Shown here piece after piece: positions 48,358 through 57,454 of a stretch of DNA of 64,000 bases. Both the position numbers and the translations under genes were made by a program. Source of the DNA: CAYZGU01 sp964478165 (lineage in GTDB: Bacteria; Poribacteria; WGA-4E; JAJDTR01); the NCBI GenBank assembly GCA_964478165.1, contig CAYZGU010000039.1, forward strand, positions 123,614-187,613. Direction: 5' to 3'. Below the pieces are notes generated by a model, which saw only the letters and a list, made by a program, of their open reading frames with translations, was not told the origin of the DNA and ran no database searches. The stretch's first letter is position 1. The number at the start of each line of letters is the position of its first letter.

Positions 48358-48763
48358 AAGGTCCTCTCATAAAGCAACGATTGTCAACATGGTGTGTGGA
48401 TTGGCGTATTAGTGGGCGCTTCATGAGACATAAGGTTTGTCGGTGTGATGTTGATCCGCTTCTTCATAGACTTCGGGCGCTCATGAATGACGTTTCCAAG
48501 CCAATGCAAAAATCACTGCAAAGAGTAATTCAGCTAAAAATACGCTCATCATTGTCATGAACAGTCAAGTGCATTCCTCTTTTTTAGACTGAAATCAATA
48601 CAAAATTCATTCCAGTGAACTAGCTAAAATTAACAACTAACTGGGATGAATCATATTCCCGGCACAATCATCTTCTTTGGTCCTGGTTCTTCACTTCTTG
48701 TATTACAGGTCGTTCTTTTTCGCTCATTTGACGTTCTAATAGGACAGCAGGGATTTCGACCAC
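48358..48763. other. Intergenic stretch, no gene seen
   Basis: 406 bases between the sulfatase start and the end of the frameshifted PhyH gene. No supported open frame. The sulfatase promoter should be here, but no clear hexamers were recognised. Confidence 0.4.
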
Positions 48764-49535
48764 TCACCTGCCAGCCTTGCGTGCCGAATGACGGTCTTCG
48801 TACTCACCGTGTGCAATGTTTGGAGGGTTAATGTCGGCCGGTAAGTAGTGCCAAGCTGTACTGTAACGGGTGCGGCTGCTACTATTGTCGCGGGCTCCGT
48901 GGAGGAGATTAGCGGAAAACAGAACGACGGTGCCAGCAGGTACGGATACGTCAACGGCCCGCGACGCATCTACTTGAGTCCAAATTCCGTGCGTGGTTGA
49001 GTCTCGGTGGTGTTCTAGAATTTTGCGTGTTCGATGGCTCCCGGGTACGACTTGCAAACAGCCATTGTCCGGATCCGAATCTTCCAGATAAATGGCACAA
49101 CTTATGATGTAATTGGTTTGGGTGGCAAAGTAGTAATTGTCTTGATGCCAGCGTGTTGATGTGCCGCCGGAGGGCAGCTTTGGAAAAAACTTGGTACCGA
49201 ACACATCGATGTCTATTTGTCCGTGGGCGTATGAAGCATGGGTTTTGAGCAACGCTTCTACTGCATCCAGAATCGGGCGCTCGCGCGCTCAGTGTGAGCG
49301 CCCGCGAATCCACCATGCAAACCCCCTGAATCTTGTGCAATAAACCCTCTTGAGGTCTACCTTCTGTGTCCAATTCGAGCGACCAATGTGGCTTCTGATC
49401 CGTTAACTTGGATCCCTCCATCACAAGTTCGTCGAATACTGACTTGTAGTGATCCAGCCGTTCGCATCGAATTAGTTCTTCAAGAACGAGATAACCGTTG
49501 GTTTGATACTTCCGTATCTCTTCTCGAGTGAGCAT
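48764..49535 (-). pseudogene. PhyH family dioxygenase gene interrupted by one frameshift
   Basis: Two overlapping minus-strand frames together make one PhyH protein of about 257 residues. The start is MLTREEIRKYQTNGYLVLEE with GAGGAAGG just upstream. The first frame runs to VCMVDSRALTLSA, and the second continues RERPILDAVEALLKTHASYA and carries the iron-binding WHQDNYYF and LLHGARDNSSSRTR. The break falls in CGCGCGC at 49282-49288. Adding one GC unit restores a perfect reading (LSARERPILD). The rest of the coding sequence is undamaged, so this is a very recent mutation, a phase-variable tract or a sequencing error. Confidence 0.88.
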
Positions 49536-50169
49536 AAACCTTCCTCGCAGTGGAACTATAAAGCAACATATCGTCAAAGTTTCTGAATCGAGCAACCCAA
49601 CTAAGCACTATTGTGTGGTGAAATGTGGTTGTGGCGTCATCGTTGATTTCAGAATCTCGCATGTGGCGTTGTTTGTGCGATTTTCAAGATATGAACCGAG
49701 CAATGGGTCTTTCTTCTGGCTGCGTCGGCTCTTGGAGCGTTGCAGCCAGAAGTAGCCTCGTTAGTTTCTTCAGTATGCCGCCCATGTACTTTTCCGACAT
49801 TGTCTCGCCTCGGCGCGGTGAATTTCGCTCTATTATTCGATTCAATCCTTTCTATTATATCAGTTCTCTCCAACAATCTCCTGCCTTTTAGTTTGTAACA
49901 GTGGAATCCTGGTTCGAATATATGCGGGAAATCTGTTCGGCACGTCCCAAATTGCTGATGGTTCAATCTTTTCTTCACAGCTTCATTGTAAACGTAGTGA
50001 TTAATGAAACTGCGGTTTTGGCACTTCTCTACTGGCATGGCCAAACATGTTGCACCGTGAATTGTTTGCGGCTGCTTAGTTGAATGCACGAGCGCCAACC
50101 AGGAGAGGTTGAGAAACGAAAACAATGATATCGCCTTGCTCGTGCGCTGCTATTTATCAAGCGTCATTC
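49536..50169. other. Intergenic stretch with a hairpin, no supported gene
   Basis: 634 bases. The longest frame (49649-50125 minus) has no recognisable motif. A perfect inverted repeat (49713-49752) lies about 180 bases upstream of the frameshifted PhyH gene. Nothing else stands out. Confidence 0.4.
49713..49752. repeat. Perfect 11-bp inverted repeat
   Basis: CTTCTGGCTGC at 49713-49723 is matched exactly by GCAGCCAGAAG at 49742-49752 with an 18-base loop. No T-run. Its position, between the end of the large secreted protein gene and the start of the PhyH gene on the same strand, fits either an mRNA 3' end structure or an operator. Confidence 0.5.
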
Positions 50170-52440
50170 CTACTTCTCAATCCGGAACAGGCGAGCGTCC
50201 CCCGCGGCCAGTCGGACTTCTAGTTTGCCATTCTTTTGTGAGTAGGTTGTAGCTGCACGGAGATTCCCCGTCGTTTTTGATATTTCGAGGAGTCTGACGG
50301 GAGCAGAACGAAACTCTACTTGCAGCGTAGCCGAGCTGGAAAAATTCCTGTTCACAATCATAATGTATCCGCGATTCATTTTGTCCTTGAACTCCCCAAT
50401 CAGACTCATTGACCCGCTGATAGATTCTACGTAGTTCGACATCTCCAGTGAACGGGTCATTATTGGTAGTGGCTCTGTGTGATAGACACCTGTAGACGTG
50501 AGTTGTAGAAGCGTAGGAGCCCAGGCGAGTACTTCTCCGTTCAAATATTTCAACATTGTGTAGTGAGGAGTCCTCGTCCCGTCGCGCTTGATGACCATGT
50601 CATGCATCCATTCGCCTTGTTCTGTTAAATAGCAGAACCAGCCAAGGGATCGTGCCCCATAGGCCAGTGTGGTGAAAACCTGCCATCGTAACTCTGCTTC
50701 GGAAGCGCTACGATATACCATGAAGCCCCCAACCTGGAGGATGACGCCAAATTCGATTCCAGCCTCAAGGACCCGATTGCGCACAATCTCAAGATTAGCG
50801 AAATAATCATCGCGGTATACATTGTGATGAATTTCCGGATCCTTACCGATCAGAGCGTAATGGTCGTAGGTTAACAGAGACGGCTTCACCGTGTCAATAT
50901 ATGCCTTAATATAGTGGTCGTAGTCATCCAGAGAAGGAAAATCATCAGCGTATGTGGGAAAGAGATTCGTCCAGAATCCCTTGGAGGGCGCCAGACGTTT
51001 CAGACGTGCATGCCGCTGAGCCAGGCTGGCGAATTCCTTCTCGCCCGGTTCGTCTGCACCGCCAAGCCACCACACCATCGAATCTTTCTCAATTTCCACC
51101 AGCCTTCTGTCATCGAGATTGCCAAGAGGCCGGTATTTTACTCCAAAACCGGCGTATTCATCAAGTTCGAGATTTGTTGTGAAATTTGCCAGTGCGTATT
51201 CGGCATGGTAGTAGTCCGTATACGTGGGCGGTGCATTGTCCGCCCCCGCTCCACGGAATTGTGGTGCGGGATTCCCAGGCGTTAGCCAACCGAAGATAGG
51301 AAAGAAATCCTCATCGGCTGTCTGTGGAATGGAAAACTCCTCCTCGTAGTCTCTTATGCCGCCCGACCGGAACGAGAAATCGTCAAATTGTAATAGACCA
51401 GTCAATTGTTGTGGAGTTATGATTATTTCTAGTTGCTTTGCTTTTGACGGTGAGCGCACCTCTTGAAAACATTCAACCCAACGGCCTTGGGTTTCAGGTA
51501 GGGCGATAGTAAATGAGCCGATGTTCTCGTTTTCGGCGTTCAGCCAATTGGCGCAGAGGTTTGCTCCTTCACCACTCAACTTACTTCTGTCGTCAAGGGC
51601 ATCATAAGAGGCCGAGGAGTAATAACCCTTGAAGAGGTAGTCTCGGTGCGATGACACTGCGAATGGTGGGCTCTTGAGTGACGAATTGTTAATGGAACGG
51701 GTGGCATCCAATTTCAGTCCCGAACCAGTTCCGTCCCGTCCCGGGATGAGTTTATTTTCTTCGTCTATTCCCTCGTTTGTGTCTGATATGATGCGTGTCC
51801 ATCCTATGGGGAGGCCTCTGTCGAATTCATTAAACCCGGGATTCGGGAATAGGTTTACTCCTTTTTCTTCCGCCATGGATGGAAGGACTTCACATTCGAA
51901 AGAGACTGACGTGCGGGCTAGCTCCATATTTGGTAGTAATTCAATCAGCTCAAGGGTGAGCTTGTGGATGCCACGCAGAGCCGTTTCCGGTATTTCCAGC
52001 TCCGGTTTGTGATTGATTTCCCAGACGTAATGATTATCAAGGGGCTCAAGACTACGCGCTATTCCCTTTAAGTCGTAAAGCCAATCATTTGCGCTGAGAG
52101 TTCGTGATGGGAAGGTTGTACACTCTATAGATGTCGATTCCTGTTCTCGAGAGTAGAGTATTTGGGAGTATACGTCGCCACGAAGCCCGCACTCCGCTAG
52201 TCTCCAAAAAACGAGACTGTTCTGATTCTGTGGTTGGGCCTTCACCGAAAATGTGACCTTCTCTCCTCTAATTTGCTTCTTTGGTTCGACGATTAAACTA
52301 ACAAGCTTAGGCCCTTTGTCGTGGTTGTTTGGCTGATCCGCGGCTAACGCTATGGATTCGAAACCGAGCTGCTCTCCTGCCATAGTGGTCAGGGCAGTCA
52401 GGACAGCTAGAATGTGCGGTATTAATCCCATTTTCTTCAT
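50170..52440 (-). CDS. Large secreted glycosidase-like protein with carbohydrate-binding module
   Basis: 756 residues with a signal peptide (LIPHILAVLTALTTMAGEQ). Region about 45-190 is a beta-sandwich (LVSLIVEPKKQIRGEKVTFS). About 195-355 is a jelly-roll like CBM4/9 (VNLFPNPGFNEFDRGLPIGW). About 375-660 looks like a TIM barrel of glycosidase type (IFGWLTPGNPAPQF, WWLGGADEPGEKEF near 460, LLTYDHYALIG, GARSLGWFCYLTEQGEW). The C-terminus is a small beta domain ending VRLAAGDARLFRIEK, common at the end of glycosidases. Acidic residues near 460-465 are candidate catalytic groups. I cannot name a GH family. Probably acts on an extracellular glycan. Confidence 0.75.
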   Translation of the reverse strand: MKKMGLIPHILAVLTALTTMAGEQLGFESIALAADQPNNHDKGPKLVSLIVEPKKQIRGEKVTFSVKAQPQNQNSLVFWRLAECGLRGDVYSQILYSREQESTSIECTTFPSRTLSANDWLYDLKGIARSLEPLDNHYVWEINHKPELEIPETALRGIHKLTLELIELLPNMELARTSVSFECEVLPSMAEEKGVNLFPNPGFNEFDRGLPIGWTRIISDTNEGIDEENKLIPGRDGTGSGLKLDATRSINNSSLKSPPFAVSSHRDYLFKGYYSSASYDALDDRSKLSGEGANLCANWLNAENENIGSFTIALPETQGRWVECFQEVRSPSKAKQLEIIITPQQLTGLLQFDDFSFRSGGIRDYEEEFSIPQTADEDFFPIFGWLTPGNPAPQFRGAGADNAPPTYTDYYHAEYALANFTTNLELDEYAGFGVKYRPLGNLDDRRLVEIEKDSMVWWLGGADEPGEKEFASLAQRHARLKRLAPSKGFWTNLFPTYADDFPSLDDYDHYIKAYIDTVKPSLLTYDHYALIGKDPEIHHNVYRDDYFANLEIVRNRVLEAGIEFGVILQVGGFMVYRSASEAELRWQVFTTLAYGARSLGWFCYLTEQGEWMHDMVIKRDGTRTPHYTMLKYLNGEVLAWAPTLLQLTSTGVYHTEPLPIMTRSLEMSNYVESISGSMSLIGEFKDKMNRGYIMIVNRNFSSSATLQVEFRSAPVRLLEISKTTGNLRAATTYSQKNGKLEVRLAAGDARLFRIEK

Positions 52441-53034
52441 ACAGCGTCTCCTTAACGTTTTCGCCTGCGTTGCGGAGGCAAGCGCCCTGATTCTAGTCGT
52501 CGAACTTCACATGTGTCGTTAAGTGCCGTTGTCTTTTAACGAGGTTTTTATGAATTCTCAGGTTAGAGCTGATTCTAAGGGCAATATAATTAATTTGTTC
52601 AATTGGAAATAAAGGGGCAAGTTCATGTGTCGGTTCGCAAACCCACTTTTCACTTTACCATTTAACTGTTTTAATACCGTTTTGGTACGAGCAATGTCGT
52701 TGGTGGATTCAGTAAATAAAATGGTCTGTTGAGATTTCGTTCGGGGAGCTGAAGAAATCACCCGGTGCTAGAGGAAAGATGGACGAAGAACACTCATTTG
52801 TAGTTTGCCAGCGATGACCTCCTTAGTGCTGTAAGCGCCAGTCGAAAAGAGTCCGTTGGTATCCCTATAGACACGGGCACAGTGGGTACGTCCCTCTGCA
52901 CGGGACAACGAATTTCGCGTGCATCTCGGAAGGTAGTTAGTAACGCTGGTGGTGGGCCGCTTTCTGTTCCGTCAAGATTCTCCGTATTTGGCATTCTTCG
53001 CCGCTGCCGCCGAAATGAGGTTAGAATCCTCACT
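52441..53034. other. Intergenic stretch, no gene seen
   Basis: 594 bases between two minus-strand genes. Frames of 67 and 79 codons (52558-52761, 52794-53033 minus) show no family motif or ribosome-binding site, and all alternative frames contain stops. Confidence 0.4.
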
Positions 53035-53862
53035 CTATGAACCGTTCTTCATCCTTGCCCAGGTAGTTGCGAGCTTGTCTGCCGCTTCAACAGCAAATGC
53101 TTCTCTAATATTATGATTGACCTCTTTCTCGGTCAGTGCTTTGTCATAAACTCTGACGATGGCGACCGAACCATTAAATGTTCGTCCCCTTTCACCATAG
53201 CTGTTTGCACCTATGATGACTACGTTTATTGGCTTCTTATCCGACCAATTGAAGCCACCTTGTTCACTTACCCGTTTACCGTTCTGGTATGCCACAAGTT
53301 TCTTTTTCTTTTGATGCGAAAGTGCTATCCAGTTCCACGCGCCTTCCTCAAGAATGATTTTTAGGGGTGAAGTCCCGGCCTTACCGCCACCTGCATGTAC
53401 GGACCATGTAAGCTCGCCAGCCCCTCCCCAGAAATTCAATCGTACTCCTTGTGCGCCCTCGACTGGTGCGTTCTGGAATCCGGCAAGATGGTGCTCATCA
53501 CCAAGTTTGTCGCCGTTGCGTCGGAGGAGGAACTCGACAGTCCAATCTTCGAGAGGGAGTACGACCTTGTCTCCCTGTACACCGAAGCACTGACCAGATT
53601 TCTTGAAGGTATAGAACGGAACTAGGCGTTCGTTTATCCCAAGATCGGGAATCTTGATGGGTCCTTCATCTTCCTCCGGTGGGTTGTTTCCAGATGATAA
53701 TTGTCCTCCAACCTCGCCGTGATTTGTCCAACCTTTTGGATATGCGGGATTGTCAGACGCGTCCAGGGAGAGGAGTGCACCGCGAATGACAGCGGCGACG
53801 TCAAGTGCGCAGGCACTCGCTAGTAGGGTTGTCATAGCTAAGGTTAAAGCAATTTTTCTCAT
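53035..53862 (-). CDS. Secreted LamG-domain protein (third copy, divergent)
   Basis: 275 residues with a signal peptide (ALTLAMTTLLASACALDVAA). One LamG/ConA-like jelly roll spans about 25-245: RGALLSLDASDNPAYPKGW, WTVEFLLRRNGD, EGAWNWIALSHQKKKKLVAY, FNGSVAIVRVYDKALTEKEV. It is only distantly similar to the two tandem LamG proteins at 30-32 kb, yet its C-terminus AFAVEAADKLATTWARMKNG keeps the same tail pattern. Likely exported. It is upstream of the large secreted glycosidase-like gene on the same strand, but 594 bases apart. Confidence 0.85.
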   Translation of the reverse strand: MRKIALTLAMTTLLASACALDVAAVIRGALLSLDASDNPAYPKGWTNHGEVGGQLSSGNNPPEEDEGPIKIPDLGINERLVPFYTFKKSGQCFGVQGDKVVLPLEDWTVEFLLRRNGDKLGDEHHLAGFQNAPVEGAQGVRLNFWGGAGELTWSVHAGGGKAGTSPLKIILEEGAWNWIALSHQKKKKLVAYQNGKRVSEQGGFNWSDKKPINVVIIGANSYGERGRTFNGSVAIVRVYDKALTEKEVNHNIREAFAVEAADKLATTWARMKNGS

Positions 53863-55214
53863 TTAGGCTGTCTCCTTAAGTTTTTTCTGTACCTGTTAGA
53901 TGGCGAAAATCTGCTGATAGGAAGCTATTTGTCGTACGGAGGCAAATCATGGAAACTGCGATTTTCACCGAAATGACCTCATCATGCATATCCTGCGGAA
54001 TGATGTGCGTTGAGAACGGATTTTCTGGTCTATGTTTGATGACGTATTTCTCAGTTTCTGTCGCGGTCGCATGGTCGAGTTAAGACAGGGGCTTATCTTG
54101 ACATTGATGGAAGAATGTGACCAGCGCGTCAAAGCTTACCTAGGCTCGCCGGTTTTTAGCAAGGTTGCACATGTTCGCAGTTCACCTTGGCAGGGCTGGA
54201 GAGCTGTTTTGCGTATTCCGGCGCCTGAAACTGTCAGCGTTCTGATTGTCCAAAACCTAAGAATCCGTTGTATGTGGCGGCCTGGGCTGTTCTGTAGGAT
54301 CGCAGAAGCGAGGCTCCTCGACAATAATACTGGCTTGGCTATCAGAAAAGTCCTTTAGGGATAAGTTTTGAAGATGCTTTGATACCTCGTTCATGGTGTT
54401 TTGAACGCTTGCTGGTGTATAATCCATCGTGAACTATTTTAACAGATTGGCTGTAGAGAATCCGAGATGTATCATGGCGAACAATGGAACGTAACTAGCC
54501 ACAAGAAATGCTCTCCGTAGCCCCTTGTCTTCATGGTGTTGTGGTGAGATCAAAGCAGTTCTCACGCTGATGTTCTGTAATCATGAAAACCACTTGAAAA
54601 GTCTCTAGATTATACCAGAAGTATGTGTCTACTAACAAGGCTTTTGACACGAAGGACTAGCCGCATTGTTTTGTATTAAACAATTGTTTATTAGTCTAAA
54701 TGGCGTTAAAACAGTTCATTCCCTATTTAGTCGCGTGACTTGCTGATCGGGCTTTAACCATACTTGATAGGAAAACGGAACACTCTAGTCTGCCTATCAG
54801 AAATACAAGCTATATAAGTTACAATAGGAGATGTGTATTAGTGGGCTGTCCTAGAACTTGAATAGCCAAAATTAGAGTGCGTCTTGGCGCATTAGGAGGC
54901 GCCAAGCTTAAATCAGTTTAGACGTTCGATTCGATTGCAAAACTAGCAACTATTTGCGATTAATTTCTTGATGCCATACCCCTAATGTTCTGATAGAATG
55001 AAGCACCTAAGCCGAGCGGATTTCATTCCGGTGCGGGAGGGTCTCTTTTGACCTCCATGTAAGCTCACGATATTCTTCCGTTCCTGGACCTAGCACTGGA
55101 TGCGATCTTCAAGATTCCGGGGGGAGTACTGAAAAACCCTGTCAACGGATCGGAGCATGTCTCTTTAACTCGCGACCTGGAAGACCGCCTGACGGAACAG
55201 ATTATTGGCCAGGA
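53863..55214. other. Stretch of 1.35 kb without a recognisable gene
   Basis: A plus-strand frame at 54032-54358 has no motif. At 55063-55287 the plus strand encodes a protein-like stretch without an upstream start (HDILPFLDLALDAIFKIPGG, then RDLEDRLTEQIIGQDYPV), interrupted upstream by TAA: probably a gene remnant, family unknown. A perfect 8-bp GC-rich hairpin CTTGGCGC / GCGCCAAG with an 8-base loop lies at 54883-54906. Confidence 0.4.
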
Positions 55215-55481
55215 TTATCCTGTGCGTTCTCGGAATCTTTTTGATGTCGTAACCACTAGAACCGCTTGTGAAAAAGAAGCGTATAGATGAACTTCTCTAA
55301 CAATCTCAATGTCATCTCCTTCTTTCAAAAATTGAGGATCCGCATTTCTAGCGATGAATCCGAGTGAGGAAATCGAAATCTCGATGTTAGCTAGTCCGGT
55401 TCCGCCGAAAAAGCAATCAGAAAAAAAATAAATTTGATGAGGCGATTGAACTGGTATGACACAGGTGGAATTTTCGACCAT
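55215..55481 (-). CDS. Small unrecognised ORF, faintly PilZ-like
   Basis: An 88-codon minus-strand frame. Its second half (ANIEISISSLGFIARNADP, then QFLKEGDDIEIVREV) loosely recalls a PilZ-type strand pattern (S-x-x-G-F followed by a Gly-Asp turn). The first part reads through a long inverted repeat and is unlikely to be coding, so the frame may be only a fragment. No ribosome-binding site seen. The opposite strand over 55215-55287 also has a protein-like reading, which weakens both. Confidence 0.22.
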   Translation of the reverse strand: MVENSTCVIPVQSPHQIYFFSDCFFGGTGLANIEISISSLGFIARNADPQFLKEGDDIEIVREVHLYASFSQAVLVVTTSKRFRERTG

Positions 55482-55499
55482 ACCAATTCAATCGCCCTC
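55439..55499 (-). terminator. Long near-perfect hairpin followed by a T-run on the minus strand
   Basis: Left arm 55439-55458 and right arm 55479-55499 pair over 20 positions with one mismatch and one bulged base, around a 20-base loop. Read on the minus strand the stem is followed after about ten bases by eight T residues (A-run at 55421-55428 on the plus strand). This is the layout of a factor-independent terminator, but no intact minus-strand gene ends just before it. It may be left over from a lost gene, or be a miniature-element end. Confidence 0.5.
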
Positions 55500-55582
55500 C
55501 AACAAAATTAGCCATGTCCTTCACCAAATGGAGAACATTGATGAATAAAGTCATTCATTGAACGAAGGTCAGGGGGTGTTCT

Positions 55583-56258
55583 AACTTGGGCTGGTTAGAA
55601 TTGTACCACAGTTTCAGCTTTGCTATGCATCTTATGTCAACCCAGATAAAGTGCACTTTGGTGCATTGAGAGCATTAAATGACGATACAGTTGATGTCGG
55701 TGAAGGTTTTGGTGTGCATTCACATCAGAATATGGAAATAACATCCATCCCGATCTCTGGTGGTAATGTCAGCAAGGCAACATGGATAACCAATCTACCA
55801 TCCAAAACGGAGATGTTGAAATAATGAGCGCGGCAACAGGCATTGTTCAAAGTGAATACAACAAAGACCAAAATCGAGAAGTCCAATTTCTACCGATTTG
55901 GGCAATCCCCAACAAAAATAATGTTGAACCGAGATACGATCGAATTTCAATAAGTGGCTTCCAAACTAGAAAGGAACTTCACCAAATATTGTCACTCACA
56001 TGTGAAGATGACGGCCTATGGATTTACCAAGAGGCGTGGTTTCATCGAGGAATTTTTGGTAAAAACAAAACACGCACCTACGCAATTAAAAAATCAGGCA
56101 ATGGCGTTTATACGTTTGTAATCAAAGGGGGAGTCAAAATAAGTGGAGAAAATCTTGGGTTAAGAGATGCTATTCGTATTTGGGATACTCATGCTATTCA
56201 AATATCAGGCGAGAATGATTCTCGGATTTTAATCATTGATGCTCCCATGATTTGTTAG
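55583..56258 (+). pseudogene. Broken pirin family gene
   Basis: Three frames in order reconstruct a pirin (cupin) protein: NLGWLELYHSFSFA, then SYVNPDKVHFGALRALNDDT continuing GFGVHSHQNMEITSIPISGG, then MDNQSTIQNGDVEIMSAATG to the end (AIRIWDTHAIQISGENDSRI). The frame changes at about 55621-55627 (five extra bases) and 55775-55782 (a one-base type shift). The metal ligands His-x-His are present in VHSHQ, but the third ligand is Gln in GIVQSEYN where pirins have His-Ser-Glu. The last 158 codons remain open. Pirins include quercetin dioxygenases and nuclear/regulatory proteins. It is followed by a glutathionyl-hydroquinone reductase gene 122 bases later. Confidence 0.82.
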
Positions 56259-56380
56259 CTTATCAGCGTCACAATGACAATCTTAAATCTGAGGAGACAA
56301 TAATACTGGTTTCGTTTTGTCTGTATGATTAGCTGGAATTAAAACCAGATGGCTTTAACCTGAATTGTTAGGGATAAAAA

Positions 56381-57283
56381 ATGCTAGATTATAAGGAAAA
56401 AGGTATCGACGGTCAATTCAATCGTCAAGAAGACGCATTCCGCTCTTTTGTAAGGAAAGATTCATCTTCAAAATTTCCCGCTGTGGCCAACCGTTATCAT
56501 TTGTATGTTTCATTAGCTTGTCCGTGGGCTCATCGTACGATAATCATACGCAAGTTAAAAGGATTAGAAAACATCATAGGAATGACTGTCGTGGACCCTA
56601 TTCGAGATGAGAAAGGGTGGCGATTTACTGATGAACTAGATCCCGTCAACAATTTTGAGTATCTGAGAGAGGCTTATATTGCTTCTGATCCTACGTTTGG
56701 CGCACGAGTAACCGTACCAGTGCTGTGGGACTGCTTAAGACGAAGAATCGTTAACAATTCGGAAGATGATTTAACACACATGATGAATAGTGAGTTTGAA
56801 CATTTCTCTCCGACTCAGTTGGACCTCTATCCTGAAAAGTTACGGGTGGAAATTGACGAACTTGACCAAATCATTTATGAGAATGTAAACAATGGTGTTT
56901 ATCGAGCAGGATTTGCTACGACTCAAACAGCTTATGAGTTAGCCGTGCAACAATTATTCGAGACACTTGATAACTTAGAAGAACGGCTTTCACAACAGCA
57001 GTACTTGCTTGGCAATCAGATACTGGAGCCTGATTGGCGTTTATTTGTTACCTTGATACGGTTTGATGCCGTCTACTATAATCATTTTAAATGTAGTCAG
57101 CAAAGAATTATAGATTACCCAAACATATATCGTTACACCTGTCAGCTGTATCAACAAGATGGCATCTCAGACACAGTCAATTTTGATCATATCAAAAGGC
57201 ACTACTATATGACTCACCCAGAAATCAACCCGACACGGATTGTTCCTACGGGCCCTGAATTAAACTTTAACCTCGATATATAA
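56381..57283 (+). CDS. Glutathionyl-hydroquinone reductase (Xi-class glutathione transferase, YqjG/ECM4-like)
   Basis: A 300-residue enzyme that in this family reduces glutathionyl-hydroquinones. The thioredoxin-like N-terminal domain has catalytic Cys47 in LACPWAHRTIIIR, followed by GMTVVDPIRDEKGW, VTVPVLWDCLRRRIVNNSED and MMNSEFEHF. The C-terminal helical domain has YRAGFATTQTAYE, NQILEPDWRLFVTLIRFDAV and YPNIYRYTCQLYQ. It is slightly shorter than the usual 310-330 residues. Base composition is visibly more A+T-rich than the rest of the window, and the gene neighbours a pirin relic, so transfer of a pirin-GS-HQR pair from a proteobacterium-like donor is likely. Confidence 0.92.
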   Translation: MLDYKEKGIDGQFNRQEDAFRSFVRKDSSSKFPAVANRYHLYVSLACPWAHRTIIIRKLKGLENIIGMTVVDPIRDEKGWRFTDELDPVNNFEYLREAYIASDPTFGARVTVPVLWDCLRRRIVNNSEDDLTHMMNSEFEHFSPTQLDLYPEKLRVEIDELDQIIYENVNNGVYRAGFATTQTAYELAVQQLFETLDNLEERLSQQQYLLGNQILEPDWRLFVTLIRFDAVYYNHFKCSQQRIIDYPNIYRYTCQLYQQDGISDTVNFDHIKRHYYMTHPEINPTRIVPTGPELNFNLDI

Positions 57284-57287
57284 AATC

Positions 57288-57334
57288 CCTATTCTTACGA
57301 GTTCCTCCTTTGCACAGAGGCATAGGAGAATAGG
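57288..57334 (+). terminator. Imperfect stem-loop just past the reductase gene
   Basis: CCTATTCT at 57288-57295 pairs with AGAATAGG at 57327-57334, with an inner CCTC/GAGG pairing. It begins five bases after the stop codon. No T-run follows, so it is only a candidate 3' end structure. Confidence 0.35.
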
Positions 57335-57454
57335 CGGCAAATATAAGTAGCCGTGCTCGCATTTTCTGGAAAATTAGCGTGCGTGGATGATTGGCCAGAA
57401 GAGAATTGTCCATATCAAGTGTAATCGGTGAGAGATCTCTGTGCTAAACAAACT

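Noticed and set aside
49649..50125. 158-codon minus-strand frame
   Set aside because: Crosses a perfect hairpin, has no motif or ribosome-binding site; judged a chance frame.
54032..54358. 108-codon plus-strand open frame
   Set aside because: No ribosome-binding site, no motif, and composition typical of a chance frame in a decayed region.
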